Positions 1 through 14,318 of a DNA stretch of 64,000 nucleotides are shown piece by piece. Position 1 is the first letter of the stretch. Each line of letters opens with the position of its first letter. The position numbers and the translations under genes were made by a program. The stretch is from Piromyces finnis (lineage: Eukaryota; Neocallimastigomycota; Neocallimastigomycetes; Neocallimastigales; Neocallimastigaceae). The stretch is taken from positions 186,001-250,000 of the forward strand of contig MCFH01000035.1 in NCBI GenBank assembly GCA_002104945.1. Reading direction: 5' to 3'. The notes under the pieces were generated by a model. That model did no database searches, was not told the DNA's origin, and was given only the letters and a program-made list of their open reading frames with translations.

Positions 1-55
1 CATTTACTGTTGCTGGAGGGAGAAGTGACTCTCCTTTTGATTTCGTTTGATCCAT
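1..55 (-). CDS. 5' end of an unidentified gene (partial)
   Basis: An ATG on the minus strand at 55-53 opens a frame of 18 codons that runs off the window: MDQTKSKGESLLPPATVN. The base composition is clearly coding-like compared with the AT-only DNA immediately upstream. The segment LLPPATVN recalls the start of histone-fold proteins such as DNA polymerase epsilon subunit 3, where a short tail precedes an L-P-x-A-x-V-x-R-I helix. This resemblance rests on a few residues only and no gene name is offered. Confidence 0.5.
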   Translation of the reverse strand, partial: MDQTKSKGESLLPPATVN

Positions 56-3000
56 TTTAAATTTAATTACACAAAAAAAATATAATATAAAATATTTGTT
101 TTGTGATTCAATTAACTAAATAACTATATTAAAATTTATAATAATAAAAAATAATAATAGGTTAAAGAATATGTAAATAATTTTCACATATATATATTTA
201 TTTAGTAAATTGAATTGTTTTTATTATATATAAAATAAAACATTTACACATTTATATCATATATAATTTCAATTATTATTTTTTTTAATTCAGTTTATTT
301 TAAATAAAATTGTAAAATTTTGTATTATGGTGAATTAATTATGAAAATTTTAGTAAAATAGAGGATAATGAATTTTATATAGTAACATTAACGAATTAAT
401 GTTTTTTTTTTTTTAACTATGATTTCTAGTATTTGAAGAAAATAACTACTTATGATAATTATTAATTTAAAATTTATTTTTGGAGTTATATATTATGTAT
501 AGTTTTTCGAGTATTTATATATATATTTTAAGAAGTTAATGATATTATTAATTATTAGTTATTCATTATTATTGTTATATTTTTTTCATACTGTTAAAAA
601 TTAATTAACCATTTTTATAATATTATTATAATTATAAATTTTGAATATTATTATTTGAAATGGTAATATATTTCATCTTAAGATTTTACTTTTTTTATTC
701 ATTTAATTGATATAAAAGAATCTTAATACTACCATAAATACTATAAATTATTATTATAGTGTTCTTATAAAGAATTACTAAATTCATTAATACATTTTCA
801 ATATATATAAAATAATAAAAATATTTCTATACCTTATTTAAGAAATTTCTTTTTTCTTCTATAGCAATATTACTTATTACTTATTATTTTATTATAAACT
901 CATATTATAATTCTTCAATTTTCCTTATAATAGTATATATTTTATATTAACATTATTTTTTTTTTTCTTTTATCTTTTTTTTTTTTTTTAAAAAAAAAGT
1001 TTTAATTTCTTTTTTAAAAAACAAAAATATATTTTCGAATTTATTAATAAAGATTAAATAAAATTTGTGAAAATAAAAGTATTAATAAATATACTCTTAA
1101 AAACTTTTACCTTTTTATTATCCAAATATAAAGTTATATTAAAATAATAATTATAACAACAATAACAATATATATAAAAAAGATAAAAAGAAAAATATAG
1201 AAATTATTGTTAAGTTTTTATTAAAAGATGTATGTATTTTTTTAATAGTATTTAAAGTTTATTAAAAATATTAAAGTTTTAAATTTAATATTGTATAAAA
1301 CAAAAAACAAAAACAAAAAATAAAAAAAATATTGAATTAAATCTGTAGTTATTATGATAGACAGTAAATGAAATAAGAAATTAATAATTAGAGGATAAGA
1401 ATTGAAATTCTATATTATAATATCTATTTAATATATATATATATATTTTTTTTTTCCTTTATTATTTAAATAGAAATTTTAAATTAAATTCAATAAATGA
1501 TTATTATATAGGATTAGACAATCAATAAACTTAGATATGTTTATAAGTATTAAAAATATCAGAGCAAACTATTAATAACCTTCCTTTCTATTGAATTGAA
1601 ACCACTTTATTTATTCTATAAAATAATAAGTTTAATATGAAATATAAAATAAAGATTATGAAACAGTATTAATTTTTTTTTACAAAAATATACATTATAT
1701 AAAAATATTCATATATATATATAAACAAAGAAAAGGTATAATATTTATTGGGAGAAATAAAAAAAAAAATCAAAGTAAACTATGTATGAGTAAATATATT
1801 AAATTATATATATTATGTAAAACATAATACATTTTATAGTGAAAAGCTTGAAATGTTTAATACTATTTTTTAAAGGAATACTAATAAGAATTCTAATAAT
1901 GATTTTTTTGTTATATAAAAAGAAAAAGAAAATTTTGATTTGATTTATACTTAAAAAATAATTGTTTTATCAAAACCAATCTTTTCATAATTATTAAAAT
2001 TAACGATTATTAATCAATATTAAATATATATATTATTAATATTATTATAGTAAAATAATATAATGATTTTAAAAAGTAATGAATTTTTTTTATATATAAA
2101 TATATGAATGATAAAATTATATAAACTCGAAAAAATAAATTCTAATAAAAAAGAAATACAAATTAATATTAATGACAAATTTAATTAATTTTAAAATCCA
2201 AACTTTATTTATAATTAATTAATAAATAGGTAACTCATAAACTTTAGGAATAAAAAGTCAATATTAAGTAGTAGTTCATTTGTTATATAAACAATTTATA
2301 ATTAATTCTTTTAATCACTACTAAGAATTGCTGCTTCTATTAATGAAATATAAATAGTTAGTGTATATTTGTATATTTGAATATTTCTAATTCTTTAAAA
2401 TTCAATATGTAATATATGTAATATGGTGTATTTGTAAGAATTTATATTTTAATATTTACCAAAATTTTTATATATTATTTAATATAAATTAAATTCCATA
2501 AAATTCTTAAAAATATGAAACAATAATAAAATGTCAAAAAAATTTATTTTTTTAAAAAAATCATATGTCAGAGAAAAAAAAATAAATTAAAAAAAAAAGA
2601 GAAAATTAAATTGGTAGTCTTGTCTATTAAAACATTTTTAATGTAAAAGACGAAATAACAAGGTCTTAAATACAACTAATGAACTAATGAATAAATTAAT
2701 AAATATTTTTTAAATTGAAAAAAGTGACTATTATATTTATTTTATAACTAAAAATTAGGAAATATTAAAATAGTAATATGTATATTTGTAGGCCGAATTA
2801 GATTGTCTTTTACCATTTTTATATTATCTAAAATTTTTTACTATTATTCTTGATTTTAATATATATAAAAACTTTACTTTTTATAGAGATGGGATTATAA
2901 TTTAATTTAAAAATTTTCTTTATAATAATTTATTAATATAATATTGTATTATTCCTTATTACTCTTGTGATTATTTATCATAAGAAACTATTAAATAAAT

Positions 3001-3072
3001 TAGCTTTAGAATTATACTACTTCTGTTATAATAGAATAGTTTTTTATAAAATAAAAAAAAAAAAAATAGATA

Positions 3073-3113
3073 ACATACATACGTACATATATACATACAT
3101 ACATACATACATT
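3073..3113. repeat. (CATA)n microsatellite
   Basis: Imperfect tandem CATA units, with one CGTA and one TATA variant, lie in the spacer downstream of the CDK11-like gene. Confidence 0.85.
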
Positions 3114-3305
3114 ATTATATATTTACTGCATAGATATACACATTAAATATAAATATAAATATAATAAATAATGAAATAATTAACTGTATTATATACAAAT
3201 TATTATGACTAAACATAAATAAAACTGTAATGGAGTTGATATATATAATGAATTGATATATTAATATATGTTACATATATTAAATAAATAGGCTAAATAG
3301 GTTTC

Positions 3306-3336
<31 letters not shown>

Positions 3337-3338
3337 AA
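3306..3338. repeat. T-run/A-run palindromic tract abutting a stop codon
   Basis: About 24 T are followed directly by 9 A, and the tract ends one base before the CDK11-like stop codon (TAA on the minus strand, 3341-3339). In the transcript it would read as a short U-run followed by a long A-run straight after the stop. The same T-then-A arrangement recurs elsewhere in the window. Confidence 0.7.
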
Positions 3339-5809
3339 TTAAATTTTCAATCTGAAACCAGATGAAGCTTGCGATTGATAACCAAATAAAGATGATTCAA
3401 CCTCTTCTGAACCATCATTATATTGTCCTTTAGGTGCTGAAGGCGATAGATAAACTTTTCTCCTATAATATATTGTAATAATAAAATTAATATTGATAAT
3501 CTTATATATTTATATGAATTAAAATTTTCTTTTTCTTTTTTTAAATAAAAATAACAACACTAACTTCTCTCCATTAGCTTTACTTGGAAATGTTGGGAAC
3601 ATACTTGGATCTTTCGGTAATGGACTTTCTTTAAAGTATGGATGCTTTAAAGCTTCCTCAGCTGTTATACGCTTTTCTGGATCATATGTTAGTAGTTTCG
3701 ACATTAAATCTAATCCATTTTCAGAGAGAAAGGGAAATCGACTTCTTATATTATTATATCTATATTTTTAATTAAAAAAAAAAAGTTATTTAGTTTTATT
3801 AAATTATGTCAAGTATAAATTATTATATTAATTATTAATATAAAATTTTAATTACTTGTAATTTCCAAAAGTAAATGATTTTGTACTCATTAATTTTTCA
3901 TATCCTGGCCATATTTTTTCATTTGGAGTACCTAATAATTTAAATATCTACATTATTTTAAATTAATATTTTTTCTTCTTCTTTATTTTACTTTATTATT
4001 ATTATTATTATTATTATCATTATTATTATTTTTTTTTTAAATTTATTCTTTTTCTTTCTTTTAAGATAAAAATTTTCAAACTTACCTTATTAATTTGCTC
4101 AATTTCAGTTGTTCCTGGGAATAATGGTGCTTTATTTACTAATTCTGCAAAAATACATCCTATGGACCACAAATCGATAGCTTTTGTATAATTTTTTTCC
4201 CCTAATAATAATTCAGGAGCTCTAAAAATAATAAAAACATAAAATAAAATAGCAATAAATTTTAATTATAAAGAATTATATTTTGTATTTTATACCTCAT
4301 GATTTAACAAAACAAGATAAAAGATTTAAAAAATTTATAATATTATTAATTACCTATACCATAATGTTACAACTAATGGCGTTAATTTATTCATTGAGCT
4401 TCCAAATCTTCTAGCAAGACCAAAATCAGCTAATTTTATTTGACCTTTATTATTCATTAAAATATTTGAAGTCTTCAAATCTCGATGGATAATCCAATAA
4501 TTGTGTAATAATGCAACAGCTGATAGAAGTTGTAGCATTATTGTTTTTATTTCCGATTGAAGAAAAGGATCTTCCATTTCTTCCATTAAACTTTTAAGAT
4601 CATGTTCGACAAATTCCATAGCAATAAATACTCTTTTTTTATAATAATTATGATTAATAAATATTTACTACTACTACTACTATTAATAAAAATAAAAATA
4701 ATACTAATAAACTTACTTATTTATATCACTTCCAATTGCAATTTCTTTAACATCAACAATATTTGGATGCTTTGCCATTAATAACATTTGAATTTCTCTT
4801 AATGATGTTGTTGGAAAACCAAATTTTTCTTTATCTAATTTTAATTTTTTCAATGCTATAATTTCACCTGTTTCTTTATCTCTTGCACGATATACAACAC
4901 CATATGCACCTTCTTCAATTCTATTTAATTTTTCATAATTATCGACACTTCTACAAGATATTAATGCTGGTGCAGTTGGGTAAGGTGGTGTTGTGATATA
5001 ATTATTTGTGTTATTTTCTTCTATAGGTAAATCTTGTTCATTAATTGAAGTTATACTACCAACTGGTGAAGAAGATCTTGATCTTCCCATTATTTGATAT
5101 TCATCAACACTATTTTTATATGTTTTGTGAAGTGGTGTATTATTACCATGTTTGGTACTATATATTGAATCTATGCTGTCTTTTCTTTCAGGTGAATTTT
5201 GTATACTTTGAGATTTTGAATGCTTTTTTGTTCTTTTTTTTCTTTTTTTTTTCTGGTGATTATCTTCCTCATCTTCATTTTCTTCCCAAATTGATTTTGA
5301 TTTTCTTTTTCCTTCTAATAAATTTTTAAAAAATTGTGAACTATCATTTATTTTATTATTATTTTCTGTTTTATCTTTAGTTTTATCATTGTTATTAATG
5401 TCAATGTCTTCAATGTATTTTGAATTTTTATTGTCCATTTCTTTTTTTAATTGATCCTCATAATCCTGTATTTTTTTTAATTTTATATCATCACTATTTT
5501 CGAGTTTTAATTTATATGACTTTGGAAAAACTTTATTATCTATCATTTATTTTGTTAAAAAATTTTGTTAATATTAGATATTATTAATAAAAGTATTAAA
5601 GTTGAAATTTATGTTTTAATTTTAAAATTTAGTGAATGATTTAAGTAAATTTCTAATGATGAATAAAAATCATTACTTTTTAAATAGGAATTATCATTAT
5701 TTTTATTATCCTCTTCTTCCTCAATAAGTTCACCTTCTTCTAAATCATCATAATTTATTATTATTCTATTGTTGACTAATACATTGTCTGTTTTATTATA
5801 TTGAGACAT
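3339..5809 (-). CDS. CDK11-type cyclin-dependent kinase
   Basis: Seven exons give 593 aa: 5809-5677, 5539-4717, 4632-4354, 4221-4086, 3947-3856, 3759-3565, 3462-3339. All introns are GT-AG and the phases agree. The N-terminal ~245 residues are acidic, Ser- and Lys-rich, as in CDK11 relatives. The kinase domain follows, with a glycine loop (EEGAYGVV), catalytic Lys (IIALKK), the PSTAIRE-like helix as [18 protein letters not shown] around residue 370, DFGLAR near 388, an activating Thr near 403, and APELLLG. The [10 protein letters not shown] and [10 protein letters not shown] motifs and the C-terminus (GFRLKI) are characteristic of CDK11 rather than other CDKs. Known CDK11 relatives bind L-type cyclins and act in transcription and pre-mRNA splicing in the nucleus; that role is inferred here. 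Transcribed divergently from the DIP2-like gene. Confidence 0.95.
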
Positions 5810-7197
<1,388 letters not shown>

Positions 7198-10100
7198 ATG
7201 GAAACAAATGCAAAGCCAGCACAAAATTTGCCTTGGTCTGTTAATCAAAAATTAAAAGACCTTGACAAAGGTTTAAATCATGAATATAATAAACTACATA
7301 ATTATTATACATATTACTATAATTATTTAATATACATAAGAAGCAATTGAATAATTAATATTTTATTTTTTATTCTTTTTTTGTTAATATATAATGTATC
7401 TTATAATGTATTTTATACAATTATCTGTTTTTTTTTTTTTTTTTTTTTTTTTTTCTTTTTAATAAATAATGAATATTAATCAGAATTAAATGATGGTATA
7501 TTAACAGAACAAGGTTATGAAATGAAAAAGAAATTAATTTTAGATACTTTAACACCAATACAACAACAAATGGTTTCTGTAATATATCATATATTATTAA
7601 ATACGAAATATACGACATTTTATTTATTTATATTTTTGTATTAATAAAAAAAATTACATTTTTATATATTCGCTTATTTATTTATATCTATGAAAATACT
7701 TTTATAATGTATAATAAAACTTTAATCATAATAATATAATTTAAAATAAATACAAAATACAATTTAACAATAATAATGGATATTTATAATTGCTAAATAA
7801 TGAAAATAAATAATATCCTTATATATCGACTAATTTTAATTCAATTTATAGGAAAAACAAGAAAAACCATTACCATCAATAGAAAAAAATAATTTTATGA
7901 AATATGACCAAAAAATTAAAGAATCTAGTGAAATGCAAATGAAACAAATTCCAAGTATGATTTAAACATCAATTTTAAAAAAAATATTTAATATATCAAC
8001 GTTATATATATGGAATTTATTACAAATTGAATAACAATAATAACAACCTTGTATAAAATAATATTTTTATTTATATAATATATGCTATTAGATAAAAGTA
8101 GTTCAAGAAAAACATCAGTTAATAACATTGAATCAAATGGAGGAAGAAAACTATCAAATCAAATGTCAAGACATGCAAGTACATCTAATGCAGAAGAAAA
8201 TCATGAACTTACCTCCAGTAAACATACTCAATCAGCATCATCAGATTCTGAAAGAAATGAAAAATTCTCAATTGAACAACTTTGTGAAGATTCATTTGGT
8301 CAATTATCTGATTTAGAATTGAAAAAAACCATTATGGGATTACCAGATAAAAAACAGAAACAACAGAATCTTAATATGAAATATGATACAGTACAAGATG
8401 GTCAAAAGGATGAAGATAGTGATATTGAAGAACTTGTAGATAAGCAAATGAAGCCGTTTATTGTTGGTCCATTAGCAACAAAAGTTGTTGATGACAGTAG
8501 TGGAACATTAATGTCTTCATTCTCTACAATTGTTGCTGTTCTTCGTTTTAGAGCTCATTTAGAACAAAAAGAAACAAAAAAAGCAAGTAGTGTTAGTATT
8601 GTTGACCAAAAAGGTAAAGAAGTAAGCGTTATGAATTTTGAAAGATTAAATTCAAGATCAGAAAAGATTGCTCAGGTTTTAAAAGAAAGAGGTACATTAA
8701 ATAAAGGGGATTGTGTTGCTCTTTTATATAAAAATACTGAAATATTAGAATTCATGGTTGCCCTTTTTGGTTGTTTTTATGCTGGTATGGTAGCTATTCC
8801 AATTATTACATCATCTGTTAATTCTGAAGATGAAATTAAAGAAATAGAAGCCATATTTTCTCATTCAAATTGTAAATTTGGTTTAACTACTGAAAATTCT
8901 TTAAAGTCTTTCCAAAATAAAACATCTCAAGCCAACTTTTCATTCCAAGTTAATTTGCCAAGAATTGAATGGTTAAAGACAGTTGATTTAGGTGTTTACC
9001 ATCCAAAGAAAAAGGGTGTTGAAGAATTAATTAATATTAATTCTAATGAAATTGCTTATATAAGTTATTCTAAGAATAATGATTATTCTCTCAAAGGAAG
9101 TTTAATTGACCATAAAACTATTATGAACACCTGTATGAATATTAAAGGTGTAAACAAATTTACTAGTAATGATATTGTTTTAACTAATATCGAATCAAGA
9201 AACAATATAGGATTAATGAATAATATTTTATTCAGTGTATACAATGGTAACGATGTTATTTTTATGGTTGATTCTCCATCAGAAACCGGAAATACCTGGT
9301 GTAACGTTGTTTCTAGAAATAAAGGTATTTTAAGTTCATTTTATTATTTAAATATTTATTGAATTTATAATATAATAGAGAAATTTTTTATTAACTTTTT
9401 AATCGATAATATCTAATTTAAATATATTATTAAACATATAAATAAGTAACTATTTCAATTTCTAGTTATTCTTCAATGGTTGCCGTTGCAAATAATATAA
9501 ATAATTCTCCACCAAAAAAGAATCCTATTGATTTATCATCACTTCAAACAATTATTATTCCAACACATATTTCGTATGGTGATGTTAATGAGTATATTGA
9601 GAATTCTTTATCTCCATACGGATTACAAAGTAATATTATATGTCCAATGGGTATATTAACTGAATATGGAGGTACAATTTTCTGTATGAGAAATAGAGTT
9701 TTAACAAAACAAAACGTCAAATTATTAGATCTTTTTATAAATAATCAATATATGAAATGTAATAAAGTTAAAATTAATGCTCAGTGTTCACCAGGAGCTC
9801 AACAACCACCAAATACCACTAGAGCAACTGAACTAGGTTTTATTCTTCCAGAAGGTATATATATAGTAACATTATTTTATTGATACAACAAAATTTCTAA
9901 ATTTTTTATTTTAAAAACTTCATTTAATTAATCTTTTTAATTTATTAAATTTTGAAATATAGTTAATATTGCTATTGTAAATCCAGCTGATCATTCTTTA
10001 TGTACATCTCAAGGTATTGGTGAAATTTGGATTTCAGCTCCAAATTATTTACCTTCCAAAATTATTAATATAAATAAACAAGATGAAGAAAATGTGTATC

Positions 10101-13100
10101 ATCCAATTTATTATACTCATGTCCAAACATCCACATCTAAAAGTACTAAGAAGAATGGTGTTTATGCTGAGCAAATTACTGATGATTATATACCAACAGG
10201 TATTATTGGTTTTATATTAGAACCAACAAGTCCAAATGAAAATGATCTTCCTAGATTATTCTCATTAGGTCTTAAAAGAGATGTAATTAAGCAATTAAGA
10301 ATAATTGCTCCACCAAATGTTAACTCTGGATTACCTCCAGAATTGGCTAGAAAGAGATGGGTTACTCATATGTCTAATCATTTAATTAATACAGTTTTAT
10401 CACAAGTACCACACATCCTTAGTGCTACTACATATATTCTTCCAATTAACAATGATTATTTACCAACAATGATGATTGAAACTAATATTGGAGAAAGTGA
10501 TTATAAAAACTTAGTTGGACTTGTAATGAAGAAATTAGAAGAAATTCAAGGATACAAGTTATATTGCATAACCTTATCTTCTCCAAATACTTTACCAAGA
10601 GAACAAGTTTATAATCATGGTGTAGGTTTTGGCACAACATTTACAAATGCATCGAATATTATTTCCAAATATACAAATGGAAATAATTCATATACATATA
10701 GAGCAAGTGATTTATTATTTGATAAAGGATGCCATGAAGAATTTAGAACTGGTAATCTTAATCTTCAATTTTTCTACGTAAATCCAAAGATTGTTAAAGA
10801 TATTCCAGAATATAATAATACTTCATTAATTGCTAATAGACAAAAATTAATGGCAAAAATTACTTCTGAACATTTACAAGTTATTTGTGGAAAAGACTGT
10901 CTTCCAATTCTTGAAGATCATACTCAAGTTAATTTATTAGAATTCAAATCAGTTTTAGATATTTTAGTTTGGAGAGCAAGACAATATCCAAAAGAATTAG
11001 TATATAATACAATTGATAATAAGGGTCGTGAAGGAAGAGGTATTACTTTTTTAAAATTATTAACAAAGGTTTATTCTCTTGCCCATTATCTTGCTGAAAA
11101 GAAAGGTGTTCGTCCTGGTGATCATGTAATGATTATATTTACTCATGGAATTGATTACATTTATGCATTACATGCTTGTATGTATCTTGGTGCAATTCCT
11201 ATTCCATTCCAACCTCCAGATATTAACCATTTACCAGAAATCATTCCAAATATGCTTTCAATTATTGAAGAATTTAAGATTAATTTATTATTGGTAAACG
11301 AACCTGTAGAAGAAGCATTGAAGGGAAAACGTGTTCAATCAGTAGTTAAAGAAATGTATCAAAAGACATCTGATGGAAGAAGTTCCCCAAAGTTACCAAC
11401 TATTCTTCTTGCTAGTAAAGCACCAAAAATTAAGCAGTTTAATGTTGATGAAGATTCTCTTTATAAACCAGTTTATGATAATACAAAAGCTGCTCTTGTA
11501 TTTGTTATTTATGATTCAAATTATCAAAGAGCATGCTTAAAGTTTACAAATGAAGCTATTATGTCTCAGTGTAAGAGTTTAGCACATCATTATCAATTAT
11601 TAGAAAGTACTTCTCCAAGTGGTTCTAGTGTTCAAAATTCATTTTTACCAAGTTCAAGACCATTACTTAGTTGTGTGAGATCTTATGAAGGTATGGGATT
11701 AATTAGTACAGCAATGTTAGGTGTATTCACAGGTGCTATGACTTTATTAATTCCACCATATGATTTCTTCATGAATCCATTAATTTGGTTTGAAACTGTT
11801 CATAAATATAAGGGTATGCATATATTGAAATAGAATAATTTATAAATTATTATATTAATAAAATATTATATATATTATAGTTAAGGATGTATTCTGTACT
11901 ATTCAAATGATGGAACATGCCACTAATGTACTTATTAGCAATGGTTCTATTGATGGAAAAGCATTCTCTCTTCATAATTTAAAGAATCTTGCTATTATAT
12001 CTTCTGAAAGACCAAAACCGATTGAATGTAAATGATATAAAAAATATATAATATATATAAAAGTACTTCTCTTATTATAAATATTTTTAATACTAATTGT
12101 ATGTATAATATATTATATAGATGATGCAATCTACAGGGCATTCTATGCAAATAGATTAGATGAAAGATCAATTGCTCCTCTTTATTCATCAGAAGTTAAT
12201 CCATTTGTTTCTTCAAAGGGTTATACTGATTCAAATCATGCTACTTTATTATTAGATGCTAGTGAATTACGTAAAGGAAAGGTCAAAGTAATTAAGCATA
12301 TATATGGTGATAAGATGATTATTGAAGAAAGTTACGATAAATTTGTTAAAGAAAGTCATTATGTTAGTGATGGCAGTGATTATGATGAACAATTAATTGG
12401 AACAATTCTCGTTAGAGATTCTGGAATTGTAAGTCTATTTTTTTTTTTTATTTAATATTTACCCAAATTCAAATGAGAGTATATTAATGAAATTATTTAT
12501 GATCTTCAATAATGTATCTTTATGTAATTAGATTACATGTGATTCAAGAGTTGCTATTGTTAATCCTGAAACAAAGAGTATTTGTTTAAAGGGTGAAGTT
12601 GGTGAAATTTGGGTAAGAAGTAAGGGTAGCGCAAGTGGATATTATGGATCAGTCTTTGGTGAAAACCATGAAAATTCAAAAAGAGCTAATGATGAAAAAT
12701 TCAATTCAAGAATTAAGGGTGAAAATAATAGTGATATTGAAGGATATATAAAGACAGGTGATTATGGTTTCTTATGGAATATTCCATTAGATACTAGTGG
12801 TAAAACTAATAGTTATGAGTCAGTTTTATTCGTTGTAAGTTCCTTAGACAATATTATAATGATAAACGGATTAAAACATATTTTAAGTGATATTGAACAA
12901 ACAATTGAAAAAAGTCATGACTCTATTCCAAGATATGGATGGTAATATATAAAAATATAAAAAATATTTTTTTTATAATTTTTAAAATAAACTATATATA
13001 GTAATTTTATTAATTATTCAAAATTATTTAACTATCTAAAATATATTAGTGTCGTTTTCCAAACTGATGGAAAAACAATAGCAATAGTTGAATGTAGAAA

Positions 13101-13431
13101 CGAGAATGAAATATATGATATTATATCAAATACCTTAAACTCTGTTCTCGAGCAACACAAATTTATATTAGATGAAATTGTAATTGTAGCTCATGGTAGT
13201 TTATGTAAGAACAGATTACATGAAAAACAAAGAAAAAGAATTGAAATGGCATACAAAACTCATAATTTGTAAGTATAACATATAAATAATAATAATAGTT
13301 ATAATAATCTCACTTTATTAAATTATATTTTTAATATAATCTTTTTTTTTTTTTTTAATATTAACATAATGTATATATATATTATATGTAGACCAATTAT
13401 TAAGACCTTTAATTCTTCACTTGGATATTAA
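7198..13431 (+). CDS. DIP2-like protein (DMAP1-binding plus two AMP-binding domains)
   Basis: Eleven exons give 1628 aa: 7198-7270, 7484-7578, 7852-7954, 8092-9324, 9447-9854, 9963-11813, 11881-12027, 12121-12428, 12532-12941, 13050-13268, 13392-13431; phases agree at every join. The first ~60 residues match the DMAP1-binding domain (LPWSVNQKL, LNDGILTEQGYE). Two adenylate-forming (AMP-binding) domains follow, from about residues 240 and 968; both keep GEIW blocks and the C-terminal regions typical of DIP2 (disco-interacting protein 2; Cps1 in fungi). DIP2 proteins resemble fatty-acyl-AMP ligases and have been linked to lipid metabolism; the substrate here cannot be read from sequence. At 9447 the acceptor AAG is chosen over a later TCTAG because only it keeps the frame and gives the family-like RNKVTIS stretch. 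Length fits the family (~1570 aa). Confidence 0.95.
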
Positions 13432-13868
13432 GCATTTTTAAAATAGATATATAACAAATTCTTATTATTTATTTATTATTTATTTATTAATATTTTAATT
13501 ATTATGTAATTAAAATTAAACTATAATATATATATATTATTTTTATAAATTTTTTATGAATTTATATAGAAATACTGGATTAGAAAAAATGAATTTTTTT
13601 TTAAAAAAAAAAAAAAAAAAAAAATAATAGAATATACTACTAATTTTTATTAAAAACACTAATAATATGATAAAGATCTTTTATGTAGTGTAATTTTTAT
13701 TTTTATTTTTTATTATTTATTTTATTTTTATTATATAATTTATTTAAATTATTTATTCAGTTATTAATGTATTATAAAAAAAAACCATCAATTAAAATTT
13801 AATGTTTAATTTATTAAATTTTTGTTTAAAAATATTTATAGTAATAATTTCAGTAATAGTATTTTATT
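13432..13868. other. convergent 3' spacer
   Basis: About 440 bp separate the stop codons of the DIP2-like gene (plus) and the BEACH-like gene (minus). It is AT-only, with a T9-A22 palindromic tract at 13594-13624. Both 3' UTRs and polyadenylation sites must lie here. There is no room for a further large exon of either gene. Confidence 0.75.
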
Positions 13869-14284
13869 TTACATGATGCATTTTAATGTTTTATAGCCGA
13901 TATCATTTCTCTTGAAACGTTCTGCTTTTATTTTATTTAAATTATTTTGATATAATTTTTCGTTGTTTTCTAATTGGGATTTATAATGCAATTCTAATTC
14001 TTCTATTATTAAATTTAATTTATTATTATATTTATTTCTATATTCAATGAATTTTTGTAAATGCTCTTGTCTTTTAGTTTCAATTTCTTTTTGTTTTGCT
14101 TGGAATATTTTATTAATTATTTTATAAGAATTTTCTATTCTTTGTTCTATTGCTACTCTTCTTGATATAATATTTAGATCAGAAGAATAGTACCATGATA
14201 AAAAGTTATCTATTTCATTATCATCCTTTTGATAGTAATTATTTATACTAACATCATTGTTATTTGAATAACTTTGATTATTTA

Positions 14285-14318
<34 letters not shown>

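Larger units (their letters stand above)
56..3338. other. gene-poor AT-rich spacer
   Basis: Nothing coding is recognised on either strand. The stretch is almost pure A/T with long homopolymers, including a T-run joined to an A-run at 975-998. A CATA tetranucleotide stretch lies near 3073-3113. The left end should contain the promoter of the minus-strand gene fragment at 1-55, and the right end is the 3' flank of the CDK11-like gene. Confidence 0.6.

Noticed and set aside
5045-5329. Plus-strand frame opposite the CDK11-like N-terminal exon
   Set aside because: Cys/Phe/Tyr-rich antisense translation of an Asn/Lys/Ser-rich coding exon; no independent support.
7421-7618. Minus-strand 65-codon frame with a poly-Lys end
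   Set aside because: It lies across an intron and exon 2 of the DIP2-like gene; the poly-Lys comes from a T-run in the intron.
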